Below, piece after piece: positions 26,194 through 34,460 of a DNA stretch of 45,242 nucleotides. Position 1 is the first letter of the stretch. The number at the start of each line of letters is the position of its first letter. A program made the translations under genes and the position numbers. The notes beneath the pieces were generated by a model. It was not told the DNA's origin. It worked only from the letters and a program-made list of their open reading frames with translations, and made no database searches. The DNA is from Agrococcus sp. (GTDB lineage Bacteria; Actinomycetota; Actinomycetes; Actinomycetales; Microbacteriaceae): NCBI GenBank assembly GCA_031179215.1, contig JAPSIA010000010.1, positions 1 to 45,242 on the forward strand. The letters run 5' to 3'.

Positions 26194-27684
26194 TCAGCAC
26201 TCGATGTAGGCCACCGCGAGCCCGCCGAGGGCGGTCTCCTTGTACTTGTCGCTCATGTCGGCGCCCGTGCGCCGCATCGTCTCGACCGCGGTGTCGAGCG
26301 AGACGTAGTGGGTGCCGTCGCCCTGCTTGGCCATGCGGGCGGCGTTGATCGCCTTGACGCTCGCCATCGCGTTGCGCTCGATGCACGGGATCTGCACGAG
26401 CCCCTTGATCGGGTCGCAGGTCAGCCCGAGGTTGTGCTCGATGCCGATCTCGGCGGCGTTCTCGATCTGCGCGGGCGTCGCGCCCAAGACGGCGGCGAAG
26501 CCCGCGGCGGCCATCGCGCACGCCGAGCCCACCTCGCCCTGGCAGCCGACCTCGGCGCCGGAGATCGACGCGTTCGACTTGATGATGATGCCGATGGCCC
26601 CCGCCACGAGCAGGAAGCGCACCTCCCATGGCAGCGCGTCCTCGACGCAGTCGGCGAAGCGGTCGGCGTAGTGCATGACGGCGGGGATGATCCCGGCCGC
26701 GCCGTTCGTCGGCGCCGTCACGACGCGACTGCCGGCGGCGTTCTCCTCGTTCACGGCGAGCGCGTAGAGATTGACCCACTCCATGCCCTCGAGCAGGTCG
26801 CGGCGGCCGTGCTTGGGCGCCGCGTCGCGCTCGAGCAGCTTCGCGTGCCACTCGGGGGAGCGCCGCTTGACGTCGAGCCCGCCGGGCAGGATCCCGCCGG
26901 TCTCGATGCCGTGCGCGACGCACTCCTGCATGACCTCCCAGATGCGCTCGAGCTGCGCGATCGTCTCCTCGCGCGAGCGCCACGCCGTCTCGTTCGCGAG
27001 CATGAGCTCGGCGACCGACAGCCCCGAGTCGCGGCACAGCGCGACGAGCTGGTCCCCGGTGGTGAACGGGTAGGGCACGGGCGTGCGCTGCGCCGCGGGC
27101 GCGGGCACGGGCGAGAGCACGTCGCCCTCGTCGTGCCGCATGACGAAGCCGCCGCCGATGGAGTAGTAGCCCGCGGTCGCGATCGTCTCGTCGGATGCGT
27201 CGTAGGCGGTGAGGCGCAAGGCGTTCGGATGCTCGCGGCGCACGGTGAGCGGCCGGAAGACGAAGGCCTTGGCCTCGTCGAAGGGCACGGCGCGGCGGCC
27301 GCCGAGGGAGAGCTCGCCGGAGGCGCGGATGCGCTCGAGGGTCGCGGCGATCTGGGGCGTCTCGACGGTGTCGGGCGCGAGGCCCGAGAGGCCGAGCATG
27401 ACCGCGGTGTCGGTGCCGTGCCCCGAGCCCGTGGCCCCGAGCGAGCCGAGCAGGTCGACGCGCAGCCGCACGACGTCGTCGAACCGCCCCGTCGCATCCA
27501 CCTGCCCGAGGAAGTCGAGGGCGGCGCGCATGGGGCCGACGGTGTGCGACGACGAGGGGCCGATGCCGATCTTGAACAGGTCGAGCACCGACAGGGATTC
27601 GAAGACGGGCGCCGTCGCGGTCGCGTGGCTGCCGACCTCGGTCGGCTCCACGCCCCGGCCATTGGTGATGGCGTGCGAGGTCAC
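26194..27684 (-). CDS. sdaA: L-serine ammonia-lyase, single-chain iron-sulfur type
   Basis: The 496-residue enzyme deaminates serine to pyruvate and ammonia using a 4Fe-4S cluster. The beta domain carries [18 protein letters not shown] and SGHGTD. The alpha domain carries the cluster Cys residues in [10 protein letters not shown] and [18 protein letters not shown]. The last residue is Cys (AYIEC), matching the C-terminal Cys tail known to cap the cluster in type 2 serine dehydratases. An extra 25-residue N-terminal tail precedes the family start. The GTG has AAGGAG upstream. It adds pyruvate formation from serine to the nearby threonine pathway. Confidence 0.95.
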   Translation of the reverse strand: MTSHAITNGRGVEPTEVGSHATATAPVFESLSVLDLFKIGIGPSSSHTVGPMRAALDFLGQVDATGRFDDVVRLRVDLLGSLGATGSGHGTDTAVMLGLSGLAPDTVETPQIAATLERIRASGELSLGGRRAVPFDEAKAFVFRPLTVRREHPNALRLTAYDASDETIATAGYYSIGGGFVMRHDEGDVLSPVPAPAAQRTPVPYPFTTGDQLVALCRDSGLSVAELMLANETAWRSREETIAQLERIWEVMQECVAHGIETGGILPGGLDVKRRSPEWHAKLLERDAAPKHGRRDLLEGMEWVNLYALAVNEENAAGSRVVTAPTNGAAGIIPAVMHYADRFADCVEDALPWEVRFLLVAGAIGIIIKSNASISGAEVGCQGEVGSACAMAAAGFAAVLGATPAQIENAAEIGIEHNLGLTCDPIKGLVQIPCIERNAMASVKAINAARMAKQGDGTHYVSLDTAVETMRRTGADMSDKYKETALGGLAVAYIEC

Positions 27685-27729
27685 GATGAGCTCCTTCGCT
27701 TGCGCGCGCCGGGAGCCGATCGTGTCAGC

Positions 27730-27936
27730 TCAGGCGGTGCGCCCCGTCTGGTACTCGTCAGCGTAGTCGTCGTCCGCGACGTCGTACTCGGCGTAGCCGG
27801 CCCACTTGTCGATCGGTGCGTCGCTGTGGGCGCCGCCGAGCTCGGCCTGCAGCGCGTTGAAGTTGACGTCAGGGCTGTACGACTTCAGCTCACGCGCGAT
27901 CTTGGTGTGCTTTGCCTTCTGGCGACCACGACCCAT
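27730..27936 (-). CDS. DUF3073 protein
   Basis: The 68-residue protein starts MGRGRQKAKHTKIARELKSY and ends in an acidic, Tyr-rich tail (KWAGYAEYDVADDDYADEY), the standard DUF3073 form in actinobacteria. The basic start and acidic end suggest a nucleic-acid- or ribosome-associated role, but none is proven. The ATG has AAGGGGG upstream. A promoter with an extended -10 lies about 60 nt upstream. Confidence 0.9.
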   Translation of the reverse strand: MGRGRQKAKHTKIARELKSYSPDVNFNALQAELGGAHSDAPIDKWAGYAEYDVADDDYADEYQTGRTA

Positions 27937-27994
27937 GCTGGACCCCCTTGCTACTGGCGTCGGCCCTTCGGCCGGCGATCGGTGGGAGACTTCC

Positions 27995-28003
27995 TCTATA
28001 CCA
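27995..28003 (-). promoter_or_regulatory. Extended -10 promoter of the DUF3073 gene
   Basis: On the minus strand TGG-TATAGA forms an extended -10 in an unusually A/T-rich patch. The leader (about 50 nt) contains a hairpin around GGCC-GAAG-GGCC (27961-27973). No good -35 is visible. Confidence 0.5.
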
Positions 28004-28080
28004 AGTCCAACCTCCATCGTATCATCGCGGCTGTCGATCGGCTGTGGCCGAGCGAAGGATGTGGACAGCGTTCGCGACCG

Positions 28081-28455
28081 TCACGCCGCGACCGCGGGCG
28101 CGAGCAGCGCGCCCAGCAGGAGGCCCGCGGATGCGCACAGGGCGCCGCCCACGACCGTCACCGCGATCGTCGCGAGCGCGTGGCCGCGTCGGCGCCGCTC
28201 GAGCTGTAGGGCGGCCTGCACCGCGAACGCGGAGTAGGTGGAGAGGCCGCCGCAGAAGCCGGTGACGAGGATCGCGCGCCACGCGTCGTCGAGCGGCAGG
28301 AGGCCCGCGCACGCGCCGGCGATCAGGCTCGCCGCGAGGTTGACGGCGACCGTCGCGCGCACCGGGCGCTCCCGCGCGATCGCGCCCGCGAGGAAGCGCA
28401 CGGCGGCGCCGAGCCCACCGGCGAGCGCGACGCCGAGCAGCTCGAGCGCGCTCAT
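28081..28455 (-). CDS. crcB: Fluoride channel subunit (CrcB/Fluc), second
   Basis: The 124-residue four-helix protein has VNLAASLIAG with the conserved Asn and TGFCGGLSTYSAF, the Fluc signature containing the pore Phe box region. Fluc channels export toxic fluoride across the inner membrane as antiparallel dimers. Its ATG overlaps the stop of the upstream homologue (ATGA), so the two different subunits are made together and probably form a heterodimer. No fluoride riboswitch was recognised upstream of the pair. Confidence 0.92.
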   Translation of the reverse strand: MSALELLGVALAGGLGAAVRFLAGAIARERPVRATVAVNLAASLIAGACAGLLPLDDAWRAILVTGFCGGLSTYSAFAVQAALQLERRRRGHALATIAVTVVGGALCASAGLLLGALLAPAVAA

Positions 28456-28844
28456 GCCGCCCGTCCGCTCGCGAGGCGACGCCCGAGCACGAGCCCGCCC
28501 CACGCCGCGAGGACGCAGGCGACGAGCATGCCGATCGCGATCGCGATGCCGGGCAGCGCGGGCACGAGCGCGGCCCAGCCGCCGCCCGCGGCCGAGGCGG
28601 AGACGCTCGCGACCGCGACGGCGCTGTAGGTCGTGAAGCCGCCGAGGACGCCTGCGCCGAGGCCATGCCGCAGCCACGCAGGCGCGTCGGCGAGCGCGGC
28701 GACCGCCACGCCCAGCAGGCCCGAGCCGAGCGCGTTGATGACCAGCAGCATCCACGGCTCGGGCACCGCCTCCTGCAGCAGGGCGCGGCACGCGGTGCCG
28801 AGCGCGCCGCCGACGAGCACGGCGAGCACGGAGCGCAGCAGCAT
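28452..28844 (-). CDS. crcB: Fluoride channel subunit (CrcB/Fluc), first
   Basis: The 130-residue four-helix protein has INALGSGLLG and GAGVLGGFTTYSAVAV, matching the Fluc signature. It starts the two-gene unit with the partner subunit at 28081. The ATG is set by a TAGCCT box 6 nt upstream. Two adjacent, divergent crcB genes are typical of Gram-positive bacteria where each subunit alone is inactive. It is divergent from the MerR-type regulator, but fluoride control by that regulator is not implied. Confidence 0.92.
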   Translation of the reverse strand: MLLRSVLAVLVGGALGTACRALLQEAVPEPWMLLVINALGSGLLGVAVAALADAPAWLRHGLGAGVLGGFTTYSAVAVASVSASAAGGGWAALVPALPGIAIAIGMLVACVLAAWGGLVLGRRLASGRAA

Positions 28845-28850
28845 CCGCTC

Positions 28851-28856
28851 AGGCTA
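28851..28856 (-). promoter_or_regulatory. -10 box TAGCCT of the crcB pair
   Basis: TAGCCT on the minus strand ends 6 nt before the ATG at 28844 (leaderless spacing). Confidence 0.5.
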
Positions 28857-28892
28857 CGCGTGCGCCGATGCCGCGACTCGCGGCCGTCGGCC

Positions 28893-28923
28893 TTGACGTT
28901 GACGCAACGTCAACCCCTAGCGT
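28893..28923 (+). promoter_or_regulatory. MerR-type promoter with operator in a 19-bp spacer
   Basis: The -35 box TTGACG (28893-28898) and the -10 box TAGCGT (28918-28923) are 19 bp apart, the long spacing typical of promoters activated by MerR proteins. A perfect 9-bp inverted repeat, TTGACGTTG-ACG-CAACGTCAA (28893-28913), covers the -35 and spacer. The ATG of the regulator follows 7 nt after the -10 box. Confidence 0.75.
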
Positions 28924-28930
28924 CGTCGCC

Positions 28931-29666
28931 ATGGAGTGGTCGATCCAGCGCATCGCGAAGCTCGCCGGCGTCTCGAGCCGCACCCTGCGGCACTACGACG
29001 CCGTCGGCATCCTGCCCCCCGCCCGTACCGATGCGGGCGGCATGCGCTGGTACGACGAGGCGTCGCTCAGCCGGCTGCAGCGCATCCTGCTGCTGCGCGG
29101 GCTGGGTGTCGGGATCCCCGCGATCGCCGAGAGCCTCGAGCGCGCATCCGACGAGGAGGCGCTCGCGGCGCACCTCGTCGACCTCGAGCGCGAGGCGAGC
29201 CGCATCCAGCGACAGATCCGCGCCGTCGAGCAGACGCTGCGGGCACGAGAGGGAGGAGCCGCCATGACGGCAGAGGAAGCGCTCGACGGGTTCGATCAGG
29301 GCCAGTACGAGCAGGAGGTCACCGAGCGCTGGGGCGCCGACGCGTGGCGCCGGGGCCAGGACTGGTGGAAGGGCATGTCGGATGCCGACCAGCCAGCAGG
29401 AGCACGTCGCGATCGCCGAGGGCTACGCGGCAGCGCGAGCGGCCGGGGAGCGCGTCGACTCGCCGCGCGTGCAGGCGCTCGCCGAGCGGCACTACCGCTG
29501 GGTGGGAGCAGGCTGGCAGTCGCGAGAGCCCGACCTCGAGGCGTTCGCAAACCTCGGCGAGATGTACGTCGCCGACGACCGGTTCGCCGCGAGCTACGGC
29601 GGCGCCGAGGGCGCGGCGTACGTGCGCGACGCGATGCTCGCCTTCGCGGCGAAGCGCAAGCCGTAG
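28931..29666 (+). pseudogene. MerR/TipA-type regulator, split by a +1 frameshift
   Basis: Residues 1-70 are a MerR winged-helix domain (SIQRIAKLAGVSSRTLRHYDAVGILPP), followed by a dimerisation helix (about 80-115) and the start of a TipAS drug-sensing domain (FDQGQYEQEVTERWG). The frame then loses similarity near 29390. The rest of TipAS (QQEHVAIAEGYAAARAAGERVDSPRVQALAERHYRW to the TAG at 29666) continues one frame forward. Removing one C at 29393-29394 restores a single protein of about 244 residues. This may be a true mutation, a sequencing error or, less likely, programmed shifting. The operator upstream suggests self-regulation; the RND pump downstream is a plausible target. Confidence 0.75.
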
Positions 29667-29716
29667 CCGGCGGCTCGGGTCGCGGGCCCGCGCGCCGCGC
29701 GACCCGCCCCCGCCGA

Positions 29717-29767
29717 CCTGCACCGGATGGCGCCCGCGGCCGCTCGCGGGCGACCGTTCCGTGCAGG
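29717..29767. repeat. CCTGCACCGGATGG hairpin, imperfect copy
   Basis: CCTGCACCGGATGG (29717-29730) is followed by a perfect inner stem CGCCCGCG/CGCGGGCG (29731-29752) and an imperfect closing arm ending CCGTGCAGG. It lies in the gap between regulator and RND pump. Confidence 0.65.
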
Positions 29768-29779
29768 CGTGGTTCGCGG

Positions 29780-29830
29780 CCTGCACCGGATGGTGCTCGC
29801 GATCCCTCGTCAGCGACCATCCGGTGCAGG
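29780..29830. repeat. CCTGCACCGGATGG hairpin, perfect copy
   Basis: CCTGCACCGGATGG (29780-29793) and CCATCCGGTGCAGG (29817-29830) form a perfect 14-bp inverted repeat around a 23-nt loop. Confidence 0.8.
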
Positions 29831-29870
29831 TGGACGCGCTGCCTGGGTCGGCGGGAGCGCCCGCGCGAGC

Positions 29871-29900
29871 GGCGGATGCGGGGGTTCACCCCCATCCGCC
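29871..29900. promoter_or_regulatory. Palindrome just upstream of the RND pump
   Basis: GGCGGATG and CATCCGCC with an inner G-run/C-run pairing make a strong hairpin or a symmetric protein-binding site, 29 bp before the GTG of the pump gene. It could be a terminator for the regulator or an operator. Confidence 0.45.
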
Positions 29901-29929
29901 GTTCACGGGCGCGGTGGGAGGATCGACGC

Positions 29930-32900
29930 GTGCATCTGCTCTCGCTCGCCAGCATGAGGAACAAGGCGCTCGTCGCGCTCGTGACGCTGTGCATCGCCGT
30001 CTTCGGCGGTGTGGCGCTGACGAGCCTGAAGACCGAGCTCACGCCCGAGCTCGAGCTGCCCGCGGTGGTCGTGACCACGACGATGGAGGGCGCGAGCCCG
30101 GAGATCGTGAGCGAGGACGTCACCGCGCCCATCGAAGCGGCGGTGCAGTCGGTCCCGAGCCTCGAGGGCACGAGCGGCACCTCCTCCACCGGCTCGAGCG
30201 TCGTCGTCGCCGAGTTCCAGTACGGGGCCAACATGGCCACGACCGAGCAGCGCGTGCAGCAGGCCGTCAACCGCATCGCGAGCCAGTTGCCGGAGGGCGC
30301 CGAGCCCACGGTGCTCACCGGCTCGATCGCCGACTTCCCCGTGCTGCAGATCGCCGTGAGCGCCGACGGCGACGCCGCGGCGCTCGTCGACCGCATCGAG
30401 ACGGTCGCCGTGCCGCAGCTCGAGCGCACCGACGGCGTGCGCGCGGTCGAGCTCCAGGGCGCGCCGGGCCAGCGCATCACCATCAGTCCGGACGACGCGG
30501 CGCTGACGGCCGCGGGGCTCTCGCGGCAGGACATCTCCGAGACGATCGACGAGCACGGCCAGCTGCTGCCGGGCGGCACCGTCGACGAGGGCGACCAGAC
30601 GCTCAGCGTGCAGATCGGCGAGCGGCTCGGCTCGGTGGAGGACGTCGCCGCGCTGCCGCTCGACGGCGACTCCACGATCGCCGACTTCGCCGACGTCGCC
30701 CTCACCGAGGATCCGGTCTCGTCGATCGCGCTCGTCGACGGCGAGCCCGCGATCATCCTGTCGATCACGAAGACCCAGGCGGCGAACACCGTCGACGTCT
30801 CGCACGCCGTGCAGGCGCTGCTGCCCGACATCCGCGACGAGCTCGGAGACGACGTCGCCATCACGACGATCCTCGACCAGGCGCCCTACATCGAGCACTC
30901 GATCGAGGCGCTCGCGGTCGAGGGCGCGCTCGGCCTCGGCTTCGCCGTGCTCGTCATCCTCATCTTCCTGTGGTCGCTGCGCTCGACGATCGTCACGGCG
31001 GTCTCCATCCCGCTCTCGGTGCTCATGACGTTCATCGGCATGTGGGGCGCGGGCTTCTCGCTCAACGTGCTCACGCTCGGCGCGCTCACGATCTCCATCG
31101 GCCGCGTCGTCGACGACTCGATCGTCGTCATCGAGAACATCAAGCGCCACCTCGCCTTCCAGCCGTCGAAGGCGAAGGCGATCCTGGATGCGGTGCGCGA
31201 GGTCGCGGGCGCGATCACCGCCTCGACCGTCACCACCGTCATCGTCTTCCTGCCGCTCGCCTTCGTGAGCGACATCACGGGCGAGCTCTTCCGGCCGTTC
31301 GCCCTCACCGTGACGATCGCGCTGCTCGCGTCGCTCGTGATCGCGCTCACGATCGTGCCGGTGCTCGCCTCCTGGCTGCTCAAGCGCCCCCAGGCGGCGC
31401 TCGAGGCCGAGGCCCGCGCCGCAGCGCGCGCCGAGGCGGCGGCGCTCGAGGCCGCCGCGAGCCCGACGCGACGCCGCGGCCTCTGGCGGCGCCGCGCATC
31501 CGCCCCTGCCCCCGCGCCCGCGATCGCGGTCGCCGCGGAGCCGGAGGAGCTCCCGGAGCGGCCCGACCGCCTGCGCCGCGCGTATCGGCCCGTGCTGCTC
31601 GCGACGCTCCGGAAGCCCTGGCTCGTGCTCGCGGGCGCCGCGCTCGTGCTGGGCGCCTCCGTCGCGGCGGTGCCGCTCATGGCCACGAACTTCCTCGGCG
31701 ACGACGGTCAGACGACGGTGCAGCTCTCGCAGGAGCTCGAGCCGGGCGCCTCGCTCGACGCGCAGCTCGAGGCCGCGGAGGAGCTCTCGGCGCAGCTGCA
31801 GGACGTCGAGGGAGTGGAGACCGTCTCGGCCACCGTCGCCGGCGCGGGCCGCTTCGCCGCCTTCCTCGGAGGCGGCGGCGGCAGCTCCGTCAGCTACGGC
31901 GTCATCGCGGCCGACGGCACCGACATGGAGGCGCTGCGCGACCGGATCCTCGCGGTCGGGGAGGAGGCGCCCGGGGAGGTCGCGATCGGCGGCTCCGCGG
32001 GGCTCGGCGGCAGCGACATCACGGTCGAGGTGCAGGCGCCGACGCCCGAGGCGCTCGAGGCGGCCACCGCATCCGTCACCGACGCCGTCGCGGGGCTCGA
32101 CGGGGTCGCGCAGGTGACCGACTCGCTCGAGGGCGCGCAGCCGCTCGTGCAGGTCGCGGTCGACCGCGAGCTCGCCGCGAGCCTCGGACTCAGCGAGGCG
32201 GCCGTGTCGGGCCTCGTGGCGCAGGCCATGCAGCCGACGCCCATCGGCGACATCCAGCTCGAGGGCTCGCTCGTGCGCATCTGGCTCGAGGCGATCGCGC
32301 CCGCCGCGACGCTCGACGAGCTGCGCGAGCTGGAGCTGCCGACGCCCCAGGGCCCGCTGCCGCTCGCCGACGTCGCCGAGGTCACCGAGATCACGAGCCC
32401 CGTCGCCATCGAGACGAGCGACGGCAGCCGCACCGCGACCGTCACGATCACCCCCGACGCGGCCGACGTCGGCGGCGTCTCCGCGACGCTGCAGGCATCG
32501 CTCGACGCGCTCGAGCTCGAGGAGGGCGCGCAGGCATCGATCGGCGGGGTCGCCACGCAGATCACGGATGCGTTCACGCAGCTCGGGATCGCGGCGCTCG
32601 TGGCCGTGCTGCTCGTCTACGTCGTCATGGTCGCGACGTTCAAGAGCCTGCTGCAGCCCTTCCTGCTGCTCGTGTCGGTGCCGTTCGCCGCGACCGGCGC
32701 GATCGCGATGCAGCTCATCACCGGCGTGCCGCTCGGCGTCGCCTCGATGGTCGGCGTGCTCATGCTCGTGGGCATCGTCGTGACGAACGCCATCGTGCTG
32801 ATCGACCTCGTCAACCAGTACCGCGATCGCGGGCTGCCGGTGCGCGAGGCGCTCGTCGAGGGCGCCGAGCGGCGCTTGCGGCCGATCCTCATGACCGCGG

Positions 32901-33142
32901 CGGCGACGATCTTCGCGCTCGTGCCGATGGCCGCGGGCCTCACGGGCCAGGGCGGCTTCATCTCGCAGCCGCTCGCGATCGTGGTGATCGGCGGCCTCGT
33001 CTCCTCGACCGTGCTCACGCTCATCGTGCTGCCGGTGCTCTACCTCGTCGTCGAGGGCGCGATCGAGCGGCGCCGCGTGCGCAGCGGCACCGGCACGCGC
33101 GCCGAGCGCCGCGGCGAGCTGGCCGAGGCCAGCGACTCGTGA
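29930..33142 (+). CDS. RND-family efflux transporter (AcrB/SwrC-like)
   Basis: The 1070-residue protein opens HLLSLASMRNKALVALVTLCIAVFGGVAL, the usual start of actinobacterial HAE1-type RND pumps, with 12 helices in two repeats and two large outer loops. The proton-relay Asp pair is Asp395-Asp396 (GRVVDDSIVVIENIKRHL). A 75-residue Ala/Arg/Pro-rich cytoplasmic insert joins the halves (about 490-560). It likely exports lipophilic compounds or lipids; the substrate is unknown. The GTG at 29930 has GGGAGG upstream; an ATG at 29954 is an alternative. The same frame is open back through the MerR gene, which could mislead start prediction. Confidence 0.92.
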   Translation: MHLLSLASMRNKALVALVTLCIAVFGGVALTSLKTELTPELELPAVVVTTTMEGASPEIVSEDVTAPIEAAVQSVPSLEGTSGTSSTGSSVVVAEFQYGANMATTEQRVQQAVNRIASQLPEGAEPTVLTGSIADFPVLQIAVSADGDAAALVDRIETVAVPQLERTDGVRAVELQGAPGQRITISPDDAALTAAGLSRQDISETIDEHGQLLPGGTVDEGDQTLSVQIGERLGSVEDVAALPLDGDSTIADFADVALTEDPVSSIALVDGEPAIILSITKTQAANTVDVSHAVQALLPDIRDELGDDVAITTILDQAPYIEHSIEALAVEGALGLGFAVLVILIFLWSLRSTIVTAVSIPLSVLMTFIGMWGAGFSLNVLTLGALTISIGRVVDDSIVVIENIKRHLAFQPSKAKAILDAVREVAGAITASTVTTVIVFLPLAFVSDITGELFRPFALTVTIALLASLVIALTIVPVLASWLLKRPQAALEAEARAAARAEAAALEAAASPTRRRGLWRRRASAPAPAPAIAVAAEPEELPERPDRLRRAYRPVLLATLRKPWLVLAGAALVLGASVAAVPLMATNFLGDDGQTTVQLSQELEPGASLDAQLEAAEELSAQLQDVEGVETVSATVAGAGRFAAFLGGGGGSSVSYGVIAADGTDMEALRDRILAVGEEAPGEVAIGGSAGLGGSDITVEVQAPTPEALEAATASVTDAVAGLDGVAQVTDSLEGAQPLVQVAVDRELAASLGLSEAAVSGLVAQAMQPTPIGDIQLEGSLVRIWLEAIAPAATLDELRELELPTPQGPLPLADVAEVTEITSPVAIETSDGSRTATVTITPDAADVGGVSATLQASLDALELEEGAQASIGGVATQITDAFTQLGIAALVAVLLVYVVMVATFKSLLQPFLLLVSVPFAATGAIAMQLITGVPLGVASMVGVLMLVGIVVTNAIVLIDLVNQYRDRGLPVREALVEGAERRLRPILMTAAATIFALVPMAAGLTGQGGFISQPLAIVVIGGLVSSTVLTLIVLPVLYLVVEGAIERRRVRSGTGTRAERRGELAEASDS

Positions 33143-33221
33143 TGGCGTTCCCAGCAGACGCTGGGGGTGCGCTGCTTGGATGGGCCGCACCTTGCAGGGC
33201 GAGCCGCGGAGGAGGTCGATC

Positions 33222-34250
33222 GTGCCCGCGTTCCTGATCGTGCACTCCGCGACCCAGGACGGCCGCATCGACGCCTACCGGGAGCCCCCCGTCCTCGACG
33301 TCAGCGGCCTGCGCGTCTCGCTCGACTGGGGCGACATCACGCTGCACGCGCCGGCCGGCGACATCCCCGTGACGATCTTCGTCACGCGCATGGACGGGCT
33401 CATCGAGGGCGCGAAGCTCACGGTGCGCGCGCCCGCGGGCACCGGCACGCGCCTGACGTTCATCGCGCCGGAGCAGCCTGGCGGGCAGTCGATCCTGCGC
33501 ATCGACGGGCAGTGGCCCTCCGACTCCTCGATGTACTACTACGCCGCGCGCGACGCCCGCGAGCTCGGGCATGCGACGCAGGGGCTGCTGCGGATCCCGG
33601 GCAGGGCGGAGCTCACCGGCACGGTTCCCTCCGCGAGCGCGCCCGGTCCCCAGCGGCGTCGCTCCGCACCGATGGCCGCAGGCCCGGAGCGCCCCTCCGC
33701 CCCGACGGCCCCCGTGGGCCCCGTGCCGGGCTCGACCGCATCGGTGCCGCAGCACACGTCGCACTTCGGCCGCGAGCAGGGCGCTCGCGTCGATCCCGTG
33801 CGGCCCGCCGGTGACTCGCCCGTGCAGCCCTCCCGCCTGGCGCAGCCGCCGCACCTCGGCCCCCGCCCCGTGCAGCAGCCCTCGTTCGGGCAGCGGCCGC
33901 CGCGCGTCGAGCGCGACCTCTACGGTCGTGAGCACGTCGTCGACGACCGCCATGCTCCGCCCATCCCGACGCCGGCCGAGTTCCACCGGCTCGAGCAGGA
34001 GGCCGCCGAGGCCCAGCGCCGCGTGTACGAGGCGTGGCAGGCGCAGCAGCCGCGCCCGCAGCAGCCCCACGCGCCGTCGCCCCACGACGGGGCACCGCAG
34101 CCGATCGCGCTGCATGGCGGAGGCGCGCATGCGCAGCCGGCGTGGTACCCGGATCCCTTCGGCCGTGCCGAGCAGCGCTGGTTCGACGGGCGGCAGTGGA
34201 CCGCATCGGTCATGCGCGGCGGGATGCGAGCGACCGACCAGCCGGGCTGA
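33222..34250 (+). CDS. Beta-rich protein with disordered middle and C-terminal DUF2510
   Basis: The 342-residue protein has an N-terminal beta-rich domain (about 1-115; VDVSGL-like strands with DWGDITLHAPAGDIPVTIFVTRMDGL), a Pro/Ala/Gln-rich disordered region (about 120-300) and a C-terminal DUF2510 motif (PAWYPDPFGRAEQRWFDGRQWT). No membrane helix is seen, so it is probably cytoplasmic. The N-terminal domain is not recognised with certainty. The GTG start has GGAGGAGG upstream. The DUF2510 at the C-terminus is reversed in order relative to the two proteins at the window start. Confidence 0.75.
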   Translation: MPAFLIVHSATQDGRIDAYREPPVLDVSGLRVSLDWGDITLHAPAGDIPVTIFVTRMDGLIEGAKLTVRAPAGTGTRLTFIAPEQPGGQSILRIDGQWPSDSSMYYYAARDARELGHATQGLLRIPGRAELTGTVPSASAPGPQRRRSAPMAAGPERPSAPTAPVGPVPGSTASVPQHTSHFGREQGARVDPVRPAGDSPVQPSRLAQPPHLGPRPVQQPSFGQRPPRVERDLYGREHVVDDRHAPPIPTPAEFHRLEQEAAEAQRRVYEAWQAQQPRPQQPHAPSPHDGAPQPIALHGGGAHAQPAWYPDPFGRAEQRWFDGRQWTASVMRGGMRATDQPG

Positions 34251-34310
34251 GCCTCGCACCTCCCCGGCGGTGTTGTCAGATCGCCCCTATCGGTGGCGCG
34301 CTCGGTGCCG

Positions 34311-34316
34311 TAGGCT
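34311..34316 (+). promoter_or_regulatory. Possible -10 box TAGGCT of the DEAD-box helicase gene
   Basis: TAGGCT would start a leader of about 140 nt before the helicase ATG. Long leaders are common for RNA helicase genes under cold-shock or self-control; no specific fold was recognised in the 210-bp gap. Confidence 0.3.
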
Positions 34317-34460
34317 GGATGTGTCGGCTCGGGACAGACGCGTGTGCGTCGCATGGAGTGTCACCGCGGCCGGATATCCCACGAGCACTCTCGTGGTCGA
34401 TCAGATCCCCGCGATGAACTGCGGCACTACCAGCGCGAGCGATCGACTCGCGCGCGATGA

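Noticed and set aside
28845-28892. Fluoride riboswitch before the crcB pair.
   Set aside because: The -10 box lies 6 nt before the ATG, leaving no leader to hold a riboswitch, and no matching fold is visible.
28931-33142. A single MerR-RND fusion protein in one open frame.
   Set aside because: The stretch between 29394 and 29929 encodes Arg/Ala/Gly-rich nonsense in this frame, while the TipAS remainder is clear in another frame and the pump has its own ribosome binding site and family-typical start.
34251-34460. A structured RNA or tRNA in the long gap before the helicase.
   Set aside because: No cloverleaf, conserved loop or recognised riboswitch pattern was found; it is best read as a long leader.
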